Source: Planctomycetota bacterium (lineage in GTDB: Bacteria > Planctomycetota > UBA1135 > GCA-002686595). From it: a stretch of DNA of 34,868 bases. Position numbers and translations under genes: made by a program. Location of the stretch: positions 1 through 34,868 of the forward strand of contig JACKHS010000033.1 of NCBI GenBank assembly GCA_020638875.1. Reading direction: 5' to 3'. The notes below the pieces were generated by a model that had not been told where the DNA came from, did not search any database, and was given only the letters and a program-made list of their open reading frames with translations. Of this stretch, positions 24,114 to 31,573 are shown in pieces (the stretch's first letter is position 1; each line of letters starts with the position of its first letter).

Positions 24114-24144
24114 GCGGCCCCCCAGCCGCTCGACCCTCGCCGCC

Positions 24145-27100
24145 ATGCTGCTCCGCGCCTCGCTGCTCCTCCTCGGCCTGCTCGCCGCGCCGCTCGTCCT
24201 GCCGCAGGACGACACCTCGACCTACGCCGGGACGCTGAAGGCCGCCGAGCGGCACCTCGCGCAGGGGCACAACGACAAGGCGCGCGAGCTGCTCGAGCGC
24301 GTGCTCGAGCGCGACCACAAGGCGGTCGAGGCGTGGGACCTGCGCGCGCGCTGGGCGCAGGCGGTGGGCGAGCGCGACGAGGAGGTCTACGCGCTGCACC
24401 AGGCGCTGCGGCTCGCGCGCGTGCAGGGCGCAGCGGACGAGGCGCTCGCGGCGCGTCGCGCGCGGCTGGTCGAGCTCGACCCGGTGGCGCGCGAGCTGTT
24501 CGCGCTCGAGAGCGACTTCCTCGCGAAGCTGATGCCGGTGGCCGAGCGCTACGAGGCTCAGGACCGGCCGCACTCCGCGATCCGCGTGCTCAAGCAGGTG
24601 CTCGCGCTCGACCCGGAGAACGCCGCGGCGCAGGCCGCGATCGAGCGCATCGCCAGCAAGCCCGACCCGAGCCTGGCCGGCGACGCGAAGCCGCGCGACC
24701 TCTTCGAGGGCGTGTCGGAGGAGTGGATCCGCGAGCACGACGCGGCGCACGCGACGTGGGAGGCGCGCGCGCGGCTCGAGCGCGAGAACTACACGACGTA
24801 CAGCGACGCCGGCTACGAGGTGCTGGTGCGCGCGGCGGAGGCGATGGAGCAGATGAACGCCTTCTACCGCGAGTTCTTCCGCTACGGCACCGAGGAGGAC
24901 GGGCACGCGGTGCCGAAGATCGGGCTCAACATCTTCAAGAGCCGCGACGAGTACCTGAAGCTCGGCATCGGCCCGCCGGTCGAGTGGTCGGCCGGGCACT
25001 TCACCGGCAACTACGTCGAGTGCTACATCGGCGCGGGCGGCTTCGAGGAGATGACGGGCACGCTGTTCCACGAGGCCGCGCACCAGTTCGTCAGCCTCGC
25101 GACGAGCGCGGCGGGCTGGCTGAACGAGGGCCTGGCGTCGTTCTTCGAGGGCACGCGCATCCTGCCCAACGGCACCGTGCTGATGAACATGCCGGCCTCG
25201 CACCGGCTCTTCCCGCTCGCCGAGCGCATGGAGCGCGGGTGGATGTCGAGCGCGAGCGACGGGCTCGCGCCCGACGACCCGAACGCGACGCCGAGCACCG
25301 CGCCGACCTTCCGCATCGTGCTCGAGAACGAGTACGCGTGGGGCCCGCCGTGGTACGCGCCGACGTGGGGCGTGGTCTACTTCCTCTACAACTACCAGGA
25401 CCCCGTCGACGGCCGCTTCGTCTACCGCGCGGCGTTCCAGGACTACCTCGACAAGTCCGGCGGGCGCTCGGGCGACGGCGCGGTGGAGGTCTTCGAGGAG
25501 ACGGTGCTCGCGCACCCGCTGAAGCCGCTGAAGGGCGTCGAGGGCGCGGGCGCGGTGAAGCTGCCGCGCACGGTGGAGGAGCTCGACGCGGTCTGGAAGG
25601 ACTGGTGCCTCGCGTTGCGCGACGAGCTGGCCGGCACGCGCGAGGTGGCGCGGCCCTACCTGGCGTGGGGGCGCTACGCCGCGGCGAACGGGCTCGTGCT
25701 CGTCGCCAAGGAGCACTTCGAGAAGGGCCTCGCCGCGACGCCCGACGACCCGGCGCTGCTGGAGGCCTTCGCCGAGCTGCTCGCCGGTGAGCTGAAGGAC
25801 GACGACCGCGCCGCGAAGCTCGTGCTCGAAGCGCTGCGGCTGCGCGAGCGCGAGACGCCGCCGGACGAGGTCGAGCTCGCGCGCCTCGACCGCTGGCTGG
25901 GCAAGCTCGACCCCAAGCACCGCGCGCTCGTGAAGCTGCGCGAGGACATGGCCGCCGCGGCGCGCACGCTCGTCGCGCACTACGAGGAGGCCGGGCTGCC
26001 GATGATGGTGATGGACACCGCGTGGCGCCTGGGCACGCGGCTGGAGCTCGAGGATCTGTTCGTCGACTACGAGCGCGCCGTGCGCGCGTGCGGCAAGTCG
26101 CTCGCGATCTGGGACCTCGCGTACAACGAGCGCGACCTCGAGGGGTGGAACGAGCAGGGCGGCGAGGGCGCCTTCCGCGCCGACGGTCCGCTGCTGCAGG
26201 CGAACTTCGGCGCGTACGACTCCGAGGTGCACGACTACCAGTTCCTCACGCTCGACCAGGTCACCAGCGGCGACTTCTCGATGGAGGCCAAGCTGCAGGC
26301 CGAGCGCGGCGAGGTCGGCTTCGCGGGCTTCGTGTTCGGCCAGAAGTCGAGCACGAGCTTCCACGGCCTGTTCTACGTGCCGGGGCGCAAGCAGGCGCGC
26401 GAGGGCACCGCGAACCCGGACTACGTCGACCTGATGAGCTCGTTCGGCGGCGGCGCGCCGAAGATCTGGCGCCACGAGCCGATCCCCGAGCAGGCCGCGG
26501 CGGGCGGCACGAGCGCGGGCTCGTGGCGCACGCTGCGCCTCGACGTCAGCGGCGCGACGGTCGACTTCTGGCTCGACGGCGAGCTGTGCGGCACGCACGA
26601 GTTCGCCAGCCGCGAGGTGCTGCAGGGCAAGTTCGGCCTCGTGCTCGGCCGCGGCCACGCGAGCTTCCGCGACGTGCGCTACCTCGCGCGCGACGGCCGC
26701 GACCGCGCGTCCGCGATCGAGCGCGAGCTGCGCATGGAGCCCTACGCCGCCGCGCCCGGCCAGGCCGTGGGCTACTCGTGGATCGGCCAGGTGCCGCCCT
26801 TCCCGCACGTCGAACGCTGGGTGCAGGGCGCCCGCGAGAGCTGGGTCGAGCACGGCCCCGCGCCGCAGTTGCTCGTGCTGTTCAGCCAGCGCCAGAACGA
26901 CTTCGTGCCGATCGACGGCTGGCTGCGCGCGCTGGCCGAGACGACGCGCGCGCTCGACCTCGGCTTCGTGTGCGTCGCCGATCCCAACGACTCGGCGACG
27001 CTCGCGGCGTACCTCGCCGATCACGCGCTGCCCGGCGACGTGGCCGTGGACTTCCGCGCGAAGAACGCGGCCGGCATCGGCGCGACGTTCGAGGCGTTCT

Positions 27101-27825
27101 TCGTCGACCGCTTCAACCTGCCGCGCGTGCTGCTGCTCGACGTCGACCAGAAGGTGGTCTGGGAGGGCGACCCGGGCGTGATCCTCGGCGAGGGCTACGC
27201 GCCGCCGTTCGAGACCTACGTCGACGCGCCGCTCGAGGAGCTGGTCGAGAAGCGCGGGCTCGCGCGCCGCGCCGCGTGGCGCGCGGCGTGGGACGCGCGC
27301 GGACTCGACGCGATGGCGCGCGGGGACCTCGCGGCCGCCGCGCCGCTGCTGGCCGAGGCGGCCGAGCTCGACGGCGCCGTCTTCCCGGAGGTCGCGCGCG
27401 CGCAGGCGCGCCGCGCCGCGCTCCTGGCGGACCTCGACGACGTCGAGCGCGTCGCCGCCGAGCTCGAGGAGGCCGAGACCGAGCCCGCCCTCGAGGTGCT
27501 GCTCGACTGGAGCGAGGCGCTCGGCCGCCCGCTCGACGCGAAGGCGCGCAAGCCCTTCAAGCGCGTGCTGGACGGCAAGCGCGCCAAGGCCTGGACCTCG
27601 GCGACGAAGGCCGTCGGCCGCTACGTCGACAAGCCCAAGCTCCCGCACGCGGAGCGCCTCGACGCGCTGCTCGAGCGCCTCGGCGAGCTCGAGGGGCGCT
27701 TCCCGCGCGAGCTGGCCGCCGACCTGACCGCCGCGCGCGACGACGAGGCCGCCTGCGCGGCGCTGTGCGCCGCCGCCGCCGACCGCCCGCGCCTGTGGTT
27801 GGCGCGCCGGCGCTACGGCTGGTGA
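24145..27825 (+). CDS. Secreted multidomain protein: TPR, gluzincin-like peptidase, LamG-like, thioredoxin-like
   Basis: 1226 aa from the ATG at 24145 (1237 aa if from 24112). The later start gives a clean signal peptide, MLLRASLLLLGLLAAPLVLPQ. TPR-like helices fill about 30-180 (ARELLERVLERDHKAVEAWD, SAIRVLKQVLALDPENAAAQ). A metallopeptidase region follows with HEAAH (309-313) and WLNEGLASFFEG, with E328 as likely third zinc ligand; this resembles DUF1570/peptidase-MA-like families. More TPR-like helices follow to about 600. A LamG-like region lies near 710-855 (FSMEAKLQAERGEVGFAGFV, VDFWLDGELCG), like the 3-keto-disaccharide hydrolase (DUF1080) fold. A thioredoxin-like segment lies near 905-1020 (PQLLVLFSQ, NLPRVLLLDVDQKVVWEGD) but lacks CxxC. 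The C-terminus is helical. Function is unknown; an envelope or extracellular scaffold or peptidase is inference. Confidence 0.8.
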   Translation: MLLRASLLLLGLLAAPLVLPQDDTSTYAGTLKAAERHLAQGHNDKARELLERVLERDHKAVEAWDLRARWAQAVGERDEEVYALHQALRLARVQGAADEALAARRARLVELDPVARELFALESDFLAKLMPVAERYEAQDRPHSAIRVLKQVLALDPENAAAQAAIERIASKPDPSLAGDAKPRDLFEGVSEEWIREHDAAHATWEARARLERENYTTYSDAGYEVLVRAAEAMEQMNAFYREFFRYGTEEDGHAVPKIGLNIFKSRDEYLKLGIGPPVEWSAGHFTGNYVECYIGAGGFEEMTGTLFHEAAHQFVSLATSAAGWLNEGLASFFEGTRILPNGTVLMNMPASHRLFPLAERMERGWMSSASDGLAPDDPNATPSTAPTFRIVLENEYAWGPPWYAPTWGVVYFLYNYQDPVDGRFVYRAAFQDYLDKSGGRSGDGAVEVFEETVLAHPLKPLKGVEGAGAVKLPRTVEELDAVWKDWCLALRDELAGTREVARPYLAWGRYAAANGLVLVAKEHFEKGLAATPDDPALLEAFAELLAGELKDDDRAAKLVLEALRLRERETPPDEVELARLDRWLGKLDPKHRALVKLREDMAAAARTLVAHYEEAGLPMMVMDTAWRLGTRLELEDLFVDYERAVRACGKSLAIWDLAYNERDLEGWNEQGGEGAFRADGPLLQANFGAYDSEVHDYQFLTLDQVTSGDFSMEAKLQAERGEVGFAGFVFGQKSSTSFHGLFYVPGRKQAREGTANPDYVDLMSSFGGGAPKIWRHEPIPEQAAAGGTSAGSWRTLRLDVSGATVDFWLDGELCGTHEFASREVLQGKFGLVLGRGHASFRDVRYLARDGRDRASAIERELRMEPYAAAPGQAVGYSWIGQVPPFPHVERWVQGARESWVEHGPAPQLLVLFSQRQNDFVPIDGWLRALAETTRALDLGFVCVADPNDSATLAAYLADHALPGDVAVDFRAKNAAGIGATFEAFFVDRFNLPRVLLLDVDQKVVWEGDPGVILGEGYAPPFETYVDAPLEELVEKRGLARRAAWRAAWDARGLDAMARGDLAAAAPLLAEAAELDGAVFPEVARAQARRAALLADLDDVERVAAELEEAETEPALEVLLDWSEALGRPLDAKARKPFKRVLDGKRAKAWTSATKAVGRYVDKPKLPHAERLDALLERLGELEGRFPRELAADLTAARDDEAACAALCAAAADRPRLWLARRRYGW

Positions 27826-28034
27826 GCCCGGCGCGGCCGCGGAACGAGATCGGGCTCCAGGCGGCGCGCCCGATCGGCCGAGCCTGGGCGGGCGGGATTC
27901 CGGGCCGCGCGGGGCGCCGCACGCCGCGCGCGGGCCGCTCCGGGCAGCGCCCGGGCGCTCTCGGCACGGAACCCCTCGCACGCGGGCTGTTCTTGGCCCA
28001 AACTTTCGGGGGGCTCACGCCTCCGCTCCATCTC

Positions 28035-29402
28035 ATGCTGCGCTCCGTCACCCTGCTCCTGGCCCTCGTCCCGATGCTCCTGCCCGCGGCTGCCGCCGCT
28101 CAGGAGGCCGATCCCGCGCCGCCCGCGCCGGCCCCGCCGGTCGATCGCGAGGCCGCCAAGGCCGCGCGCATGGAGGAGCTCGTCCGCGCGGCCGACACCG
28201 ACGGCGACGGCCAGCTCAGCGACGCCGAGAAGCGCGCGATGGCGCAGCGCATGCAGGCCGATCGCGAGGCCGCCGCACCCGAGCCCGCCGCGACGCCCGA
28301 GCCCGAGCCCGAGGCCGAGCCCAAGACCGAGCCCAAGACCAAGGCCAGAGCCAAGGCGAAGACGCCGGCGAGCATGGCCGACCTGCTGCGACTCGCCGAT
28401 CGCGACGGCGACGGCGTGCTCAGCGACGAGGAGCGCGCGGCCGCGCAGGCGCGCTACGCGCAGCGCGAACGCAAGCGCAAGGCGCAGGCGGCCGCGCCGC
28501 AGGACGAGACCTCGCAGGACGGGACTTCGCAGGACGGGGCGCCGCAGGCCCAGGACGCGCCGACCGACGAGCCCGCGAGCGACGACGTGGCGACGGAGGC
28601 GGTCGCGCCCGCCGAGACGGCCGCGCCCGCCGCGCCGTCGATGGCCGAGCTCGCGCGCCGCGCCGACGCCGACGGCGACGGTGTGCTGAGCGCCGAGGAG
28701 CGCCGCGCCGCGCAGGCGCGCTACGCCGCCTACCAGCGCGCGCGCCGCGCGCCTGCCGAGGCCGCCGCGACGCCCGCCGCGCCGGACGACGCCGTGCAGG
28801 TCGTGGAAGCGTCGGCCGCCGCGCCGAGTCCGCCGATCCCGGCGCGCTTCGCGATCTACGACCGCGACGGCGACGGCGCGCTGAGCGACGCCGAGAAGGC
28901 CGCCGCGCGCCAGGACCTGCTCGACCACGCCGGCACGAGCGCGAAGCCCGCGGTCGCGCCGACGCGCGAGGAGCGCGCGCGAGCTGCGCCGACAGTTGAA
29001 CGAGCGCCGCACGAACGCCGAGGTCGAGCGCCGCGACGACGAGCTGACGCAGCAGCGCAAGGAAGCCGTGGCGCGCGAGCTCGCGCGCCGCGCCGCCGCC
29101 GAGAAGCGCACCGCCGGCAAGTCCAAGGGGCCGGCGCCGCGTCGAGCGAGCGCGGCGGCCGCGGCGCCGACGCGGGCGCGGCGGCGGCGGCGAGGCCGAC
29201 TTCGCTCGCGGCCTACCGGCGCCTGCAGCGCTTCCAGCCCAAGACGTTCAAGAACAAGGGCGGCGGCGCCGGCTACGCGCGCCAGGGCGTGACGCGCGGC
29301 AAGAAGCGCGGCAGCGCCTACTACCGCGACAAGATCCAGCGCTCCGGCCGCGGCCGCGGGCGCGGCGGCCGCAACGCGCGCAACAACGTCGGGCTGTACT
29401 GA
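28035..29402 (+). CDS. Secreted EF-hand protein with basic RGG-type C-terminus (probable internal double frameshift)
   Basis: 455 aa in one uninterrupted frame from the ATG at 28035. The signal peptide is MLRSVTLLLALVPMLLPAAA. Four canonical EF-hand loops are at about residues 54 (DTDGDGQLSDAE), 122 (DRDGDGVLSDEE), 211 (DADGDGVLSAEE) and 276 (DRDGDGALSDAE), separated by Ala/Pro/Glu-rich linkers, so it likely binds calcium outside the cytoplasm. Between about 28977 and 29140 this frame becomes Arg/Ala-rich noise, while the +1 frame reads a good charged helix (ELRRQLNERRTNAEVERRD, then ELARRAAAEKRTAGKSKGP). After that the first frame is sensible again (SLAAYRRLQRFQPKTFKNKG to the GRGRGRGGRNARN end). 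Two compensating indels are likely, from sequencing or real. It converges with the next gene, 9 bp apart. Confidence 0.75.
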   Translation: MLRSVTLLLALVPMLLPAAAAAQEADPAPPAPAPPVDREAAKAARMEELVRAADTDGDGQLSDAEKRAMAQRMQADREAAAPEPAATPEPEPEAEPKTEPKTKARAKAKTPASMADLLRLADRDGDGVLSDEERAAAQARYAQRERKRKAQAAAPQDETSQDGTSQDGAPQAQDAPTDEPASDDVATEAVAPAETAAPAAPSMAELARRADADGDGVLSAEERRAAQARYAAYQRARRAPAEAAATPAAPDDAVQVVEASAAAPSPPIPARFAIYDRDGDGALSDAEKAAARQDLLDHAGTSAKPAVAPTREERARAAPTVERAPHERRGRAPRRRADAAAQGSRGARARAPRRRREAHRRQVQGAGAASSERGGRGADAGAAAAARPTSLAAYRRLQRFQPKTFKNKGGGAGYARQGVTRGKKRGSAYYRDKIQRSGRGRGRGGRNARNNVGLY

Positions 29403-29411
29403 GCCGCGCGC

Positions 29412-30321
29412 TCAGGCGAGCTCGAGCAGCGCGCGCGCCTTCGCGAGGCGCGCCGCCAGCGCGTCGCGCGCGACGCCCTCGGCCTCGAGCGTGACCCAGC
29501 CCGCGAAGAGCGCGTGCGCCAGCGCGTCGAGCAGCGTCGGGCCGACGAGGTCGCCCTCGCCGAGCTCGACCTCGAAGCCCCGCGCGAGCCCCGCCTCCGC
29601 CGCGGCGCGGCTGTAGTCGGCCAGGTCGACCTTCACCAGCCGCTCGCCGAGGATGTGCGCCCAGTGCCACGGGTAGCTGCGCACCGTGCTCCAGGCCGTG
29701 TCGAGCTGCCAGCCGACCCAGGGCGAGTCGAGCTCGTCGACGAAGCGCGCGGCCTCCAGCGGCGACGCGAGGAAGTCGCCCGGACCGAGGCGCAGCGCGA
29801 GGCGCACCTCGAGCTCCTGCGCGAGCGGCAGCGCCTCGAGCAGCGCGACGCGCACGAGGTTCCACGCGCGCGCGTCGGACACGCTGGAGGTGATGCGCGC
29901 CGGCACGAGCGAGAGGCTCGTCGCGCCCAGCGCCGCGGCCGCGCGCAGCGCGTCGGCCAGCCGCTCGCGGCCGCGCTGCCGCAGCCCCTCGTCGTCGCTC
30001 GCGAGCGGCGCGTCGAAGGCGTCGGACAGCCGCAGCCCGTGGATCGGCAGCCCGGCCGCGTCGGCCGCCGCGCGCACGCGCTCGACCCGGAAGGTGCCGG
30101 GCCAGACGACCTCGAGGCCCTGGAAGCCGAGCTCGCGCAGCTCGCGCAGGCGCGCCGCGAGCGCCTCGGCCTCGCCCTCGGGCAGCACGCGCGGCGAGCT
30201 CGAGGTGCGCGGCCGCGGCGGCGGCGGGAACTGCGCGGCCGGCGCGGCCAGGGCGCGGGCGCGCAGGAGCGGGCCGCGAGGAGCGGCAGGAGGAGACCTG
30301 GCGGCGATCGAGGAGGGACAT
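29412..30321 (-). CDS. TIM-barrel sugar-phosphate isomerase/epimerase-like protein (start disrupted)
   Basis: The main frame ends at 29412 and reads as an AP-endonuclease-2-type xylose-isomerase-like barrel: LGFQGLEVVWPGTF, AGLPIHGLRLSDAFD, AALGATSLSLVPARI, LEVRLALRLGPGDFLASP, SPWVGWQLDTAWS, RLVKVDLADYSRAA, LVGPTLLDALAHALFAGWVT. No ATG/GTG in this frame lies near the expected start. An ATG at 30321 (MSLLDRR) is in another frame (910 nt is not a multiple of three). Between them a hydrophobic stretch, GLLLPLLAARSCA, reads in the third frame. Joined, these would give a signal peptide before the barrel, so one or two indels near the N-terminus are likely. The substrate is unknown; family members isomerise or epimerise sugars. 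Confidence 0.65.
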
Positions 30322-30622
30322 GGGCGCGTCGTCGGGGAGCTGGAGCGCTGAAGTGTACTGGCTCCCTTGCGTGGGCACGGCCCGGCGCAAGCCGCTTCCT
30401 GGGGGCGGCTTGCGAGCGCGGCGGACGTTCGAGGCCCTGCGACGGCGGCGCTGCCTGGTCGCGACTCCCCGCGCTGGTCCGCGCGGGACCCGCGCCGCGC
30501 CCGCTCTCCCGGGCGCGCTCGCGCGTGCCCACGGAAGGGGCCAGGTCCGTGGAGATCGCGCGTGCCCACGCAGGGGCCAGTCCCACGCTGGACCCTCGGC
30601 TCCCGCCCGCAGACTCGCCGCC
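30322..30622. other. Gene-free stretch with short repeats and a hairpin
   Basis: About 300 bp between divergent broken genes. It holds a CGCAAGCCGC/GCGGCTTGCG hairpin (30386-30414) and three copies of a ~25-bp word, two direct and one inverted. I see no RNA gene and no convincing promoter. Confidence 0.55.
30361..30578. repeat. Three copies of a ~25-bp repeat, two direct and one inverted
   Basis: TCGCGCGTGCCCACGGAAGG and onwards (30517-30542) and TCGCGCGTGCCCACGCAGG and onwards (30554-30578) are near-identical, both ending GGGGCCAG. The reverse complement of a related word (CCGTGCCCACGCAAGGGAGC) occurs at 30361-30385. The core is CGTGCCCACG. It may be a dispersed genomic repeat or a protein-binding site. 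Confidence 0.6.
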
Positions 30623-31243
30623 ATGTCCAGCCCCTCCGCACGCGCGGCGCCTGGTGCGGGCTCGCGCTCCTCTGGGTGCCGCTCGCCGTGCTGGCGTTCG
30701 CCGCGCCGGCGCTGGCGCTGGCGGGGCTCGCCTGGGCGACCCTCGCCGCGGCGCCGAGCGGGCGCTGCTGCGCGACGCGGGCTGGCCTGCGCGGCTGGCC
30801 TCGCCGGCGCTCGGCTCGCGCTCGCCGCGCTGCTGCCCTGGGGCTCGCGCGGCCGCTGACGGCGGCGGCGGCGCTGGGCGCGCTGCACTGCGGGCAAGCG
30901 CTCGGCGCGCGCGCGGCCGGGCGCGCCTGGCCGCGCGGCGGCGCTGTGGCTCGCGGTCGCGCTCGGCTGCGCGTTGCCCGCGGGCGGCGGCCTGCTGGCG
31001 CAGCCCTGGCCGCTCGCGGTGCGCGCGCGGACGTTCGACGCGTCGCCGCTCGTGTGGGTGGCGGAGGTCGGCGGGCTCGACTGGATGCGTCACCCGTCGC
31101 TGTACGAGCGCGGCGGCGCGGTCGACCTCGGGCCGGAGCAGCGGCACGCGTGGGGGGCGACGAGCGCGTGGGTGGCGCTGGCGGCCGGCGCGTGCGCGCT
31201 GGCGCTGCGCAGCCGCTTCGAGCGCCGCGCGCGGGTCGTGTGA
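30623..31243 (+). pseudogene. Broken small membrane protein gene (about five frame breaks)
   Basis: Protein-like segments run in order through all three frames. They are MSSPSARAAP from the ATG at 30623; LALLWVPLAVLAFAAPALAL and AGLAWATLAAAPS; ERALLRDAGWPARLA; GLAGARLALAALLPWGSR; PLTAAAALGALHCGQALGAR; and finally AALWLAVALGCALPAGGG running into ASPLVWVAEVGGLDWMRH and a last membrane segment ending at the stop at 31241-31243. Joined, they give a roughly 200-aa protein with several membrane helices. It is either a decayed gene or a stretch with several sequencing indels. The intact last segment (30974-31243) should not be taken as a separate gene. Family not recognised. Confidence 0.55.
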
Positions 31244-31314
31244 GCGCCGCGCGCTTGTCACGGGGGGGCGCGATGTGTTGGGATGCCCGCCTACCGTCCG
31301 CCACCCCACGTCGC

Positions 31315-31566
31315 ATGGCGCTCCGCAAGTACTTCTGCACCTTCCCGCAGGCTCTGATCTCGGAGCCGATCATCAGCCACACCCTCGGCGACAAGTTCCC
31401 CGTCATCCCGAACATCCGCGCCGCGAGCATCAGCGACACGATGGCCCTGGTGGCGGTGGAGATCGAGGGCGAGGACGGGGCGATCGAGCAGGCGGTGGCC
31501 TACCTGCGCGATCGGGGCGTCAAGGTCGAGCTCCTGGGGGAGTCCGACGATCTGCCGGGTCTGTAG
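31315..31566 (+). CDS. NIL-domain protein
   Basis: 83 aa from the ATG at 31315. The single domain reads KYFCTFPQALISEPIISHTL, then IPNIRAASISDTMALVAVEI and AIEQAVAYLRDRGVKVELLG. This matches the NIL domain, a ferredoxin-fold ACT-like module found at the end of MetN-type methionine ABC ATPases and in some ferredoxins. As a free-standing protein its role is unknown; ligand sensing, perhaps of sulfur amino acids, is the family-based guess. The next gene starts 8 bp after its stop, so the two are probably co-transcribed. Confidence 0.85.
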   Translation: MALRKYFCTFPQALISEPIISHTLGDKFPVIPNIRAASISDTMALVAVEIEGEDGAIEQAVAYLRDRGVKVELLGESDDLPGL

Positions 31567-31573
31567 GTCGCGC

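Noticed and set aside
24112..24144. ATG at 24112 as start of the giant protein
   Set aside because: It places a polar MRPPSRSTLAA before the signal peptide and overlaps a candidate -10 box; the ATG at 24145 is better, though not proven.
24037..27981. 1314-codon minus-strand frame opposite the giant secreted protein
   Set aside because: Low-complexity Arg/Ala/Leu/Val composition without motifs, entirely antisense to a gene with a signal peptide and several domains.
30974..31243. Stand-alone 89-aa gene
   Set aside because: Continuous hydrophobic sequence precedes it in other frames, so it is better read as the 3' end of a broken gene.
31315..31566. PurS (FGAM synthase subunit) as identity of the 83-aa protein
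   Set aside because: Length fits, but the FPQALISEPII and NIRAASISDTMA pattern and the GVKVELL end match the NIL domain; no purine genes are adjacent.
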